From positions 3,286,001-3,350,000 of the forward strand of contig NZ_CP047591.1 in assembly GCF_010120715.1 (NCBI RefSeq): a stretch of DNA of 64,000 nucleotides, in the 5' to 3' direction. A program made the translations under genes and the position numbers. The first letter of the stretch is position 1; every line of letters starts with the position of its first letter. This DNA comes from Aminipila terrae. Its GTDB lineage: Bacteria; Bacillota; Clostridia; Peptostreptococcales; Anaerovoracaceae. A model generated the notes under the pieces. The model did not search any database. It had not been told where the DNA came from and worked only from the letters and a program-made list of their open reading frames with translations. This document shows positions 1-7,855 of the stretch, in pieces.

Positions 1-428
1 CAGGTATTACAGCAGCATGCAGCGGAGCTGCTGTTTTGGGGGCACCATTAATTCATGATTTTACAGTGATAAGTCTAAGTGACCTGCTTACCCCTTGGGA
101 ACTGATTGAAAAGAGATTAGAATGTGCTGCCATGGGGGATTTCTCCATTTGTTTATATAATCCTTCCAGTATAAAAAGGTATGACTATTTGCAAAAGGCC
201 TGTGATATTCTTTTAAAGTACCGAAAGCCTGAAAATGTTGCAGGTTATGTTCAGAATATCGGACGAGAAGGTGAATCCGGAGTTGTATTGGACTTGAAAA
301 CTTTGAGGGATACAAAAGTAGATATGTTTACCACGGTATTTATCGGTAACTCCAAGACTAAGAACATGAATGGAAAAATGGTTACCCCAAGAGGTTATAA
401 GGAAGTTGAGGCATTGATGAATGAATAG
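1..428 (+). CDS. cobJ: Precorrin-3B / cobalt-factor III C17-methyltransferase, 3' part
   Basis: SAM-dependent C17 methylation with ring contraction in corrin ring synthesis. The reading frame is open from base 3, so the gene starts upstream of the window and only the C-terminal ~141 residues are seen. The C-terminal block with GREGE, then VDMFTTVFIGNS and MVTPRGY, is typical of CobJ/CbiH, as is the 'LGAPLIHDF' segment near the start of the visible part. The stop overlaps the cbiB start by 8 bp, implying translational coupling in a cobamide operon. The presence of CbiC and CbiP downstream points to the anaerobic (cobalt-early) pathway, so CbiH-type activity is the more exact expectation. Confidence 0.93.
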   Translation, partial: GITAACSGAAVLGAPLIHDFTVISLSDLLTPWELIEKRLECAAMGDFSICLYNPSSIKRYDYLQKACDILLKYRKPENVAGYVQNIGREGESGVVLDLKTLRDTKVDMFTTVFIGNSKTKNMNGKMVTPRGYKEVEALMNE

Positions 429-1397
429 TATTATCATTGCTGTTCTGCCTTTGTTTATTGGATTTATCTTAGACCTTATCATAGGAGATCCCCATAACTG
501 GCCGCATCCTATCCGATTAATAGGAAAGTCAATAGAAAAGTTTGAAATATTTTTCAGGTATTGTTTTTCTAAGACTAAAGGGGGAGAACTGGCAGCAGGA
601 ACTATAATGGCTATTTGCATCATTGTTCTGTCATTTTTCCTGCCTGCTGTAATTTTATGGATAGCTTATAAAATCCATCTGATTTTAGGTCTTGTTATGG
701 AAACAATTATGTGCTATCAGATTCTGGCTGTTAAAGCTCTTAAAACGGAAAGTATGAAAGTTTATAAGGAACTTGAAAAAAATCATGTTGAAGGGGCCAG
801 AGAAAAAGTATCCATGATTGTGGGAAGAGATACGGAAAGTCTTACAGAGGAAGGCATCATTAAAGCCACAGTAGAAACTGTTGCAGAAAACACTTCAGAT
901 GGAACAGTTGCACCAATGATTTTCATGGCCATCGGAGGTGCACCCTTAGGATTCTTGTATAAAGCTGTAAATACGATGGATTCTATGATTGGATATAAAA
1001 ATGATAAATATCTGTATTTTGGCAGATTCGCAGCAAAACTTGATGACGTACTTAATTTCATACCTGCCAGATTGTCGGGTATATTTATGATTATTGCTTC
1101 TGCTTTCTGTGGACTTGACTTTAAAAATGCAGCCAGAATCTACAGAAGAGACCGAACGAATCATGCCAGCCCAAACAGTGCCCATACTGAGGCTGTTTGC
1201 GCAGGGGCATTAAATGTCCAGCTGGCAGGAGACGCTTATTATTTTGGCAAGCTGTATGAAAAAAAGACCATAGGAGATAAAAAAGACCTGTAGATAAAAG
1301 GGATATAATCCTTTCAAACAGGCTGCTTTATGGAACAGCCTGGATTACGTTAATTGTTTGTATGATAGGAATGGTAATGGTTAGATGGCTAATTTAA
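421..1397 (+). CDS. cbiB: Adenosylcobinamide-phosphate synthase CbiB (frameshifted in this sequence)
   Basis: Membrane enzyme that joins the aminopropanol phosphate arm to adenosylcobyric acid. The N-terminal 'DLIIGDPHNWPHPIRLIG' and 'ENTSDGTVAPM' motifs and several membrane segments are typical. The uninterrupted frame stops at 1293 right after YEKKTIGDKK. Adding one A to the A6 run at 1279-1284 restores an RP..NRLLYG..W tail that runs to a TAA at 1395-1397, giving 325 residues, the normal family length. The restored stop overlaps the cobD start (1385) by 13 bp, matching the tight overlaps elsewhere in the operon. I treat the single-base loss as a likely sequencing error. If real, it removes the last membrane segment. 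Confidence 0.9.
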
Positions 1398-2455
1398 TTC
1401 ACGGTGGAGATATATATAGTGCGAAAGAAAAAGGAATAGAAGACATTTTGGATTTTTCTGCAAACATTAATCCAAATGGCCTTCCTGAAAGGGTAAAGCA
1501 GGCAATCATCGATGGTCTGGATTCATGTGTAAATTATCCGGACCCTCTTTGCAGACAGCTTATAACTGCAATTTCAGAATTTGAAGGAATCAAAGGGGAT
1601 TGCATAATATGCGGTAATGGTGCTGCTGATATTATCTTTAGATTTGCACTGGCATTAAAACCAGAAAAAGCTCTGGTTCTGGCTCCCACATTTGCAGAGT
1701 ATGAAATTGCTCTAAATACAGTGGGTTGTGAAGCAATTCATTATGAACTAAAGGAAGAAGAAGACTTTTCGTTAAGTGAGGAATATCTTAATGCCCTTGA
1801 TTCTTCTTACGATGTGGTATTTTTATGTAACCCCAATAATCCTACGGGGCAGTTGGTTACAAAAGAATTGCTGGAAAAAATACTTCAGATCTGTGTAGAA
1901 AAGAATATTATGATGGTTCTTGATGAATGTTTCATCGAATTTATTGAGGAATATGAAAAATACACAATGAAATCTTATATTGAGAGCTGTAAGAACTTAT
2001 TTATATTAAAAGCTTTCACTAAAAGTTATGCCATGCCTGGTCTAAGATTAGGTTATGGATTATCTTGTAATGGAGATTTACTAAAGAAGATTACAGATAT
2101 GGGGCAGCCCTGGTCTGTTTCTATACCGGCACAAATTGCTGGGGTTCAGGCACTGAAAGAAAAGGAATATCTGGAAGAGTCTTTAAAACAAATCAGAGAA
2201 GAAAGAAAATATTTAGTATCAGAACTTAATAAGTTGGGAATAAAAAATTATAACCCGGCTGCTAATTACATATTTTTAAACATTGTTGATAATAAGCGAT
2301 ACAGCATATCAGATTTTAAGGAAAAGCTGTTAGAAAAAGGAATCATCATAAGAGACTGCAGTAATTATGCAGGACTTACAGCTGGATATTACAGAATCGC
2401 AGTTAAATCACACAGTGCAAATGAACGTCTTATAAATGTATTAAAATCCCTTTAA
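1385..2455 (+). CDS. cobD: L-threonine-O-3-phosphate decarboxylase (CobD, PLP-dependent)
   Basis: PLP enzyme of aminotransferase class I/II fold that makes (R)-1-amino-2-propanol phosphate, the substrate attached by CbiB. At 356 residues it has the usual length. Visible motifs are the HGGD start, NPNNPTG at about 149-154, a DECFIEF block near 180, and the FTKSYAMPGLRLGY segment in which Lys213 is the expected PLP Schiff-base lysine. The ATG lies inside the 3' end of repaired cbiB. A histidinol-phosphate aminotransferase is the nearest alternative, but the HGG start and the operon context favour CobD. Confidence 0.92.
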   Translation: MANLIHGGDIYSAKEKGIEDILDFSANINPNGLPERVKQAIIDGLDSCVNYPDPLCRQLITAISEFEGIKGDCIICGNGAADIIFRFALALKPEKALVLAPTFAEYEIALNTVGCEAIHYELKEEEDFSLSEEYLNALDSSYDVVFLCNPNNPTGQLVTKELLEKILQICVEKNIMMVLDECFIEFIEEYEKYTMKSYIESCKNLFILKAFTKSYAMPGLRLGYGLSCNGDLLKKITDMGQPWSVSIPAQIAGVQALKEKEYLEESLKQIREERKYLVSELNKLGIKNYNPAANYIFLNIVDNKRYSISDFKEKLLEKGIIIRDCSNYAGLTAGYYRIAVKSHSANERLINVLKSL

Positions 2456-2515
2456 TCATAAGGCTGTTCAAACAGTTTAAAGGATTTGAAGTACAGAGGA
2501 AAATGGAGGTTTTTT

Positions 2516-4042
2516 ATGGCTAAAGCAATAATGGTTCAGGGAACCATGTCTAATGCCGGCAAAAGTTTACTTGTTGCAGGATTATGTCGACTATTTAAAC
2601 AGGATGGATACAAAGTAGCACCATTTAAGTCTCAGAATATGGCGCTGAATTCCTTTATTACCAAGGAAGGGCTGGAAATGGGAAGAGCACAGGTGGTTCA
2701 GGCAGAAGCTGCTGGCATAGAGCCCTCTGTATTAATGAATCCTATTCTTTTAAAACCCACCAATGATATGGCATCACAGGTAATTGTAAATGGTGAAGTC
2801 TACAGTAATATGGATGCGAAGGAATATTATAAACATAAACGTGATATGGTTCCTGAAATAAAAAAGGCTTATGATAAACTGGCATCTCAATATGACATTA
2901 TTGTTTTGGAAGGGGCTGGGAGCCCTGCTGAAATAAATCTGCAGGAAAATGATATCGTAAATATGTATATGGCAAAAATGGCTAAAGCTCCTGTTCTTCT
3001 TGCCGGTGATATAGACAGAGGAGGTGTTTTTGCTTCTCTGGTTGGTACCATGGCTCTTTTCAGTGAAGAAGACCGGGCAATGGTAAAGGGTACTATTATC
3101 AATAAGTTCCGGGGAGACAAAACCATACTTCAGCCAGGACTTGACATGCTTGAAGATATCATACACGTACCTACTGTTGGTGTTGTTCCTTATCTTCATG
3201 TGGATATTGATGATGAAGACAGTCTGACAGAAAGATTCAGTCGAAAAGGAAAAGTGGCCTTAATTGATATAGCGGTAATCAGGCTGCCTAGAATTTCTAA
3301 TTTTACAGACTTTAATGTGTTTGAATATTCAGATGCTGTAAGTCTGAGGTACGTTGATTCTGTTGGACAGCTGGGAAATCCGGATTTGATTATTATACCT
3401 GGTACTAAGAATACCATGGAAGACTTACTGTGGATGAGACAGTGCGGGCTGGAGGCTGCGATTATAAAATATGCTGCTTCAGGTAAACCGTTGTTTGGGA
3501 TTTGCGGTGGTTTTCAGATGCTGGGCACAGAATTGTCAGATCCATTTAATGTGGAACATGGTGGCAGTCTGAAAGGTATGGGACTGTTACCGGCTAAAAC
3601 TGTATTTGAGAAAGAAAAAACCAGAACCCAGATAAAAGGACATTTTGTTACAGGGGGGAAAGGTTATTTTTCTGCCCTTGAAGGTGTAGAAATAGAGGGT
3701 TATGAAATACATATGGGACAATCTGCTGTTGAGGAATCACAGCAGGCCAGCGTCAGCAGTTTAACAAGGATAACTGAGATTTCTTCTGAAAAAGCGGATC
3801 AAGGTGCAGGACTTTTCAAAGAAAACATTTACGGATCTTATATACATGGTATCTTTGATAAGGAGAATGTGGTTAAAACCATCGTTTCTATTCTCCTTAA
3901 AAATAAGGGCCTTGATGAATCTGCAGTGTCTGGACTGGACGTAAAAGCATATAAAGAAAAACAGTATGACCTGCTTGCTGACGGGCTTCGTGAGAATATG
4001 AATATAGAAGCTGTTTACAGAATATTAAACGAAGGAGTTTAA
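2516..4042 (+). CDS. cobQ: Cobyric acid synthase (CobQ/CbiP)
   Basis: ATP- and glutamine-dependent amidation of adenosylcobyrinic acid a,c-diamide to adenosylcobyric acid. The start chosen is the ATG at 2516, preceded by GGAGG nine bases upstream; an in-frame ATG at 2486 lacks a ribosome site. The protein has 508 residues. The N-terminal dethiobiotin-synthetase-like P-loop is GTMSNAGKS (residues 9-17). The C-terminal class I glutamine amidotransferase has the nucleophile Cys330 in FGICGGFQMLG and a terminal YIHGIFD block carrying the His. It ends one base before the cbiC ATG, so coupling is likely. Confidence 0.95.
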   Translation: MAKAIMVQGTMSNAGKSLLVAGLCRLFKQDGYKVAPFKSQNMALNSFITKEGLEMGRAQVVQAEAAGIEPSVLMNPILLKPTNDMASQVIVNGEVYSNMDAKEYYKHKRDMVPEIKKAYDKLASQYDIIVLEGAGSPAEINLQENDIVNMYMAKMAKAPVLLAGDIDRGGVFASLVGTMALFSEEDRAMVKGTIINKFRGDKTILQPGLDMLEDIIHVPTVGVVPYLHVDIDDEDSLTERFSRKGKVALIDIAVIRLPRISNFTDFNVFEYSDAVSLRYVDSVGQLGNPDLIIIPGTKNTMEDLLWMRQCGLEAAIIKYAASGKPLFGICGGFQMLGTELSDPFNVEHGGSLKGMGLLPAKTVFEKEKTRTQIKGHFVTGGKGYFSALEGVEIEGYEIHMGQSAVEESQQASVSSLTRITEISSEKADQGAGLFKENIYGSYIHGIFDKENVVKTIVSILLKNKGLDESAVSGLDVKAYKEKQYDLLADGLRENMNIEAVYRILNEGV

Positions 4043-4043
4043 A

Positions 4044-4685
4044 ATGAAGATAGAATTACAGAAAGTACTACCAGCTGATATTGAAAAACGTAGTTTTGAA
4101 ATCATCACAGAAGAACTGGGAGACAGAAAGATTCCAGAAGAATTAGCACCTATAGTAAAAAGAGTAATCCATACATCTGCGGACTTTGATTATTATGATA
4201 ATATGAAGTTCTCAGAAAATGTTGTAAAGAATATTGCGCAGACTATAAGAAATGGAGCATGTATTGTAACGGATACCCAGATGGCAAAGTCTGGAATCAA
4301 TAAGAAACTTTTAGAGACATTTGGCGGAGAAGTTTTCTGTTTTATGTCAGATGAAGATGTAGCTGAAAAAGCAAAAGAAAATGGAACAACCAGGGCAACA
4401 GCTTCAATAGACAAAGCCTCTTTACTGGAAAGACCGGTAATCTTTGCAATAGGCAATGCTCCTACTGCATTAGTAAGGATTTTCGAACTATATAGTGAAG
4501 AACAAATAAAGCCAGAAGCTGTAATCGGAGTACCTGTTGGATTTGTAAATGTAGTAGAGTCCAAAAATTTAATTATGTCCTCTGACATGCCGTATATTGT
4601 AGCTGCAGGCAGAAAAGGCGGAAGTAATGTTGCAGCAGCAATCTGCAACGCAATACTTTACATGATGCGTGACGGACTGCTGTAA
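4044..4685 (+). CDS. cbiC: Cobalt-precorrin-8X methylmutase (CbiC)
   Basis: Moves the C11 methyl group to C12, forming cobyrinate. The family motif 'VKRVIHTSADFDY' with the catalytic His is at about residues 41-53. The mid-protein stretch AIGNAPTAL and the C-terminal GVPVGFVNV and GRKGGSNVAAA blocks are also characteristic. The length, 213 residues, is normal. It follows cobQ by a single base and is the last cobamide gene here; a tandem hairpin repeat begins at its stop codon. Confidence 0.95.
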   Translation: MKIELQKVLPADIEKRSFEIITEELGDRKIPEELAPIVKRVIHTSADFDYYDNMKFSENVVKNIAQTIRNGACIVTDTQMAKSGINKKLLETFGGEVFCFMSDEDVAEKAKENGTTRATASIDKASLLERPVIFAIGNAPTALVRIFELYSEEQIKPEAVIGVPVGFVNVVESKNLIMSSDMPYIVAAGRKGGSNVAAAICNAILYMMRDGLL

Positions 4686-4838
4686 AGTTCATGATCTTTT
4701 AGCATCTGACCTTCCATCAATTTGTTTCACAAATTGGGATAGGTCATGATACGATAAATTTCTATGAACTAAAGTTCATGTCTTTTTAGCATCTGACCTT
4801 CCATCAATTTGTTTCACAAATTGGGATAGGTCATGATA
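4684..4838. repeat. Tandem hairpin repeat, two copies with an 87-bp period
   Basis: Copies begin at 4684 and 4771 with AAAGTTCATG and end with AGGTCATGAT at 4750 and about 4837; they are nearly identical. The 3' two-thirds of each copy folds as an imperfect palindrome. The outer arms are TGACCT and AGGTCA, and the inner arms are AATTTGT and ACAAATT around a TTC loop. The ~20-bp spacer holds another inverted repeat, ATGAACT/AGTTCAT, at 4763-4779. There is no T-run after either hairpin, so these are not ordinary terminators. They may slow or stop transcription of the cob operon, be a small non-coding mobile repeat, or be a regulatory leader of the catalase-like gene. Confidence 0.85.
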
Positions 4839-4886
4839 AACAAAATATAATCTGCTGCATATACTATTACATAATGGGGTGGTATT

Positions 4887-5834
4887 GTGACAGATTTTCT
4901 TTTATTTAACAAACTGGCTGAAATGAACAGAGAGATGACGCCAGAACGGTTATTTCATGAAAAGGGTGTAGGCGCTTACGGTAAATTTAATCTTTACATG
5001 CCTTTTTTTGACTACACTAAAGCGGGTTTTTTGAATAATACAGAAGAACCAACAGAAGTTTTTGTACGATTTTCAAGAGCTCTTGGACGAAGAGGCTCTT
5101 CTGAAACTGCCAGAGACATAAGAGGCATGTCTGTAAAGTTTTTTACAGGAAGCGGGAATTATGATCTGCTGTGTCAGAATATGCCTGTTTTTTTTATAAA
5201 TGAGGCAGGTAAATTTCCTGATTTATATGCTGCCTTACGTCCTGTGAATGGACTGTCCTGTGACAGAGAAAAATTCTGGAAGTTTATTGCCGATAATCCA
5301 GAAGCTTTTCATCTGATTATGTGGCTGTTTTCAAATAAGGGCACTATAAAAAGTTATCGTCATATGGAGTCATTCAGTGTGAATACATATATATGGCGCA
5401 ATGAAAAAAATAAAATCTTTTATGTCAGATATCATTGGACACCTCTTGCTGGTATTAAAAATATATCATCACAAGAGGCAGAATTCCTGGCAGGTTATGA
5501 TCCAGATGCCTTGACCAATGATTTATATAAGGCTATAGAAGATGATATATATCCAGAATATGAACTGTCAGTGCAGATTATTCCTGAAAATGCTGCGAAA
5601 GAAGTTCCTTTTGATATCTTCAATAAAACATTAATCTGGCCTGAACGAGCCTGTCCTCACATAAAAGTTGGAAAAATGACCTTAAACAGGCTGCCATCAA
5701 ACTTTCATGACGAAGTGGAAATGTGTTATTTCAGCCCGTCAAATATTGTGCCAGGTATCGAAATTCCAGATGATGAAATGTTAGCACTTATGTGTTTTGC
5801 CCATGATGACGGATGGCGGAACAGGAGGAGGTAA
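4887..5834 (+). CDS. Catalase-fold heme protein, short form, with altered proximal site
   Basis: 315 residues matching the heme core of the catalase family (about 480 residues or more in classical enzymes), like the short SrpA-type catalase-related proteins. The distal triad is present: His24 in ERLFHEKGVGAYG, Ser63 in VFVRFS and Asn98 in LLCQNMPVFF. The proximal end is abnormal. Where catalases have G-R-L-F-x-Y, this protein has L-M-C-F-A-H, so the heme-ligand Tyr becomes His306 and the supporting Arg becomes Met302. It then stops nine residues later. The start is GTG at 4887 after GGGGTGG. The end is natural, not a frameshift, because a good ribosome site and a new ATG follow at once. Catalase activity is doubtful. 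Confidence 0.85.
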   Translation: MTDFLLFNKLAEMNREMTPERLFHEKGVGAYGKFNLYMPFFDYTKAGFLNNTEEPTEVFVRFSRALGRRGSSETARDIRGMSVKFFTGSGNYDLLCQNMPVFFINEAGKFPDLYAALRPVNGLSCDREKFWKFIADNPEAFHLIMWLFSNKGTIKSYRHMESFSVNTYIWRNEKNKIFYVRYHWTPLAGIKNISSQEAEFLAGYDPDALTNDLYKAIEDDIYPEYELSVQIIPENAAKEVPFDIFNKTLIWPERACPHIKVGKMTLNRLPSNFHDEVEMCYFSPSNIVPGIEIPDDEMLALMCFAHDDGWRNRRR

Positions 5835-5838
5835 TAAA

Positions 5839-6024
5839 ATGGAAATCATATATCAGCAGGCCAACGACAGTTTAAAGTCTTTCAGTCCAACTGATAAAGA
5901 AGCTTTAATTTATAATTTGGTAGAAAGTTTAATGTTTATCAGTGATGAAGTACAGGAAAAGGTAATAGAATGTTTAAAACTTGTCAATGAAGAGCTAGGA
6001 TCTACTATTCAAAAACAACTGTAA
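5839..6024 (+). CDS. Small protein of 61 residues linked to the catalase-like gene
   Basis: Not recognised. The ATG at 5839 has a very strong AGGAGGAGG ribosome site at 5823-5831, which lies inside the last codons of the catalase-like gene. The product begins MEIIYQQANDSLK, is acidic, appears mostly helical, and has no signal peptide or membrane segment. The four-base separation and the strong site argue for co-production with the catalase-like protein. A role as an assembly or interaction partner is inference only. Confidence 0.65.
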   Translation: MEIIYQQANDSLKSFSPTDKEALIYNLVESLMFISDEVQEKVIECLKLVNEELGSTIQKQL

Positions 6025-6074
6025 TTTGAATAATTTCCTTAAATTCCCTGTAAATAAGGCCTTATCAGGCCTAA

Positions 6075-6138
6075 TTTACATGCATTTTACAGTTATTTAA
6101 CATTTTCTTAACAGAAACCGCACTTTTTGGCGTATAAT
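6075..6138 (+). promoter_or_regulatory. PhoP-type box (four 11-bp-spaced repeats) and -10 element for the Pit operon
   Basis: Four hexamers sit exactly 11 bp apart: TTTACA at 6075, TTTACA at 6086, TTAACA at 6097 and TTAACA at 6108. This matches the Bacillus PhoP recognition pattern, TT(A/T/C)A(C/T)A repeats with about 5 bp between them. A perfect TATAAT lies at 6133-6138, and there is no TTGACA-like -35, as expected for an activator-dependent promoter. A further TTAACA at 6138 and TTAAAT at 6149 are also 11 bp apart, downstream of the -10. The downstream genes import phosphate. Confidence 0.75.
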
Positions 6139-6203
6139 TAACATAGAGTTAAATGTAAATACTTTTTTAACAAATTTGATTATGATATGAAAGAGAGGAA
6201 ACC

Positions 6204-6827
6204 ATGCTTAGTGCAAAGAAAAAAGAGGACATATTCTACAACTTATTTATAGAGTATGCTGAAAAGATTGTAACAGCTGGAGAAGCTTTTGAAGACCTTG
6301 TAAAAAATTATGAGAATGTTGAGGACAAGGTTGCTGCAATAAAAGTTATTGAAACAGAATGTGACATGGAAGCACATAAGATTTTGAAAGCTTTAAATGG
6401 TTCATTTGTTACCCCTTTTGACAGGGAGGACATCTATTCCGTGACAAGAGAAATGGATGATATCGTAGATTCATTAGAAGAAGTTGCCAATAGATTTTTA
6501 GTATTTAATGTACATGCTATCAAACAGGAAGCTGTGTATATGGCTGATCTGATCATGCAAAGTATCAGAGAATTAAATGTTTTGTTTAAACATCTTTCTG
6601 AAATGAAGAAAAATCAGATTGTAAGAGATCAGATTATTGAAGTTAACAGAATTGAAAATGAAGGTGACGTAATATATCGAAAAGCATTAGCAAAACTTTT
6701 CAGAGAAGAAAAAGACCCAATTGAGTTAATAAAATGGAAACATCTTTTTGAAGAACTTGAAGCTAGCCTTGACTCCTGTGAGAATGTGGCAAATATTTTG
6801 GAAGGTGTGGTAATGAAATATGCCTAG
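6204..6827 (+). CDS. DUF47 / PhoU-like accessory protein of a Pit phosphate transporter
   Basis: A 207-residue, highly charged all-helical cytoplasmic protein of the DUF47 (YkaA, PhoU-like) family, which pairs with Pit permeases. Family features visible are the FDREDIYSV stretch, the MDDIVDSLEEVANRF stretch and the KWKHLFEELEASLDSCENVANI stretch near the C-terminus. The ribosome site GAGAGG precedes the ATG. It overlaps the pit gene by 8 bp, so translation is coupled. The probable role is to tune or stabilise the transporter. The PhoP-type box upstream suggests induction under phosphate starvation. Confidence 0.9.
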   Translation: MLSAKKKEDIFYNLFIEYAEKIVTAGEAFEDLVKNYENVEDKVAAIKVIETECDMEAHKILKALNGSFVTPFDREDIYSVTREMDDIVDSLEEVANRFLVFNVHAIKQEAVYMADLIMQSIRELNVLFKHLSEMKKNQIVRDQIIEVNRIENEGDVIYRKALAKLFREEKDPIELIKWKHLFEELEASLDSCENVANILEGVVMKYA

Positions 6828-7818
6828 TAGCATACTGATATGGGTAATGGTGGTTTCGCTGTTATTCGAGTTCATAAATGGATTTCATGATACTGCAAAT
6901 GCAATTGCAACTTCTGTATATACAAGAGCCTTATCAGCAAAAGAAGCTATTTTGCTTGCAGCAGTTATGAATTTTTGTGGTGCGTTAGTAAGTGAAAAGG
7001 TTGCACTTACTATATCCAAGGGATTAGTAAACATTGAGCTGGAACAATATGTTATACTTTCAGCTTTAATTGGAGCCATTATCTGGAACCTTATTACATG
7101 GTGGAAGGGGATTCCAAGCAGTTCTTCCCATGCTTTGATTGGTGGGCTGTTAGGGGCAACTATCGTTTATACTGCCTCATTAGACCATATTGTATGGTCA
7201 GGGGTTTTAGAGAAAGTTATTATTCCGCTATTCACTTCACCTGTTGTTGGTTTTATTTTCGGTTTCTTTTTTATGAAATTGATTTTTATTGCTTTTGCAA
7301 GCTGGTCCCAGAGAAAAGTAAATAAACTATTTTTGAAGCTGCAAATATTGTCTGCAGCTCTGATTGCTTATTCTCATGGTAATAATGATGCTCAAAAGAC
7401 TATGGGAATTATGACACTGGCATTGATGACTGGTGGCGTTTTAGACAGCAACAGTGGAATTCCTCTATGGGTGAAAATAGCGTGTGCCACAACTATGGCA
7501 GCAGGCACTTCTATTGGAGGCTGGAAAATCATGAAAACTATGGGTGGCGGCGTTACTAAGCTGCAACCGGCCAGTGGATTTGCTGCACAGACTGGAGCTG
7601 CTTTAGTAATTGAAGGTATGTCATTCTTCGGTGCTCCTGTGAGTACGACTCACGTAATTACAACTGCGATTATGGGCGCTGGCAGCGTTAAAAGACTTTC
7701 AGCCGTTAAATGGGCTATAGCAGAAAGTATAGTAACCGCATGGGTTATAACTCTGCCAATAACCATGTGTTTAGGTGGAATGGCCGCATTTATAATAGAA
7801 AAGTTAATGGCATTATAA
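6820..7818 (+). CDS. pit: Low-affinity inorganic phosphate transporter (Pit family)
   Basis: Integral membrane phosphate:cation symporter of 332 residues with about ten membrane spans. The two PiT signature copies are seen: FINGFHDTANAIATSVYTRAL near the N-terminus, and SHGNNDAQKTMG with PVSTTHVITTAIMGAG in the second half. The segment GIPSSSSHALIGGLLGA is another hallmark. It is translated from an ATG overlapping the DUF47 gene. Sulfate permease (CysP) is a relative, but the DUF47 partner and the Pho box favour phosphate. Confidence 0.93.
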   Translation: MPSSILIWVMVVSLLFEFINGFHDTANAIATSVYTRALSAKEAILLAAVMNFCGALVSEKVALTISKGLVNIELEQYVILSALIGAIIWNLITWWKGIPSSSSHALIGGLLGATIVYTASLDHIVWSGVLEKVIIPLFTSPVVGFIFGFFFMKLIFIAFASWSQRKVNKLFLKLQILSAALIAYSHGNNDAQKTMGIMTLALMTGGVLDSNSGIPLWVKIACATTMAAGTSIGGWKIMKTMGGGVTKLQPASGFAAQTGAALVIEGMSFFGAPVSTTHVITTAIMGAGSVKRLSAVKWAIAESIVTAWVITLPITMCLGGMAAFIIEKLMAL

Positions 7819-7855
7819 AAAACAGTTCCTGATTTGAATAAATAGAGGGTTAAAT

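Noticed and set aside
1293..1384. Intergenic gap between cbiB and cobD
   Set aside because: One added A at 1279-1284 shows this stretch to be the C-terminal coding part of cbiB.
4684..4838. Possible CRISPR array
   Set aside because: Only two units, each a long palindrome, with one short spacer and no cas genes in the window.
4686..4886. Cobalamin riboswitch beside the cob genes
   Set aside because: No B12-box-like sequence was found here, and the repeat lies downstream of the visible cob genes, not in front of them.
6056..6076. Terminator AGGCCT/AGGCCT after the 61-residue gene
   Set aside because: Only a 6-bp self-complementary stem without a T-run; too weak to list.
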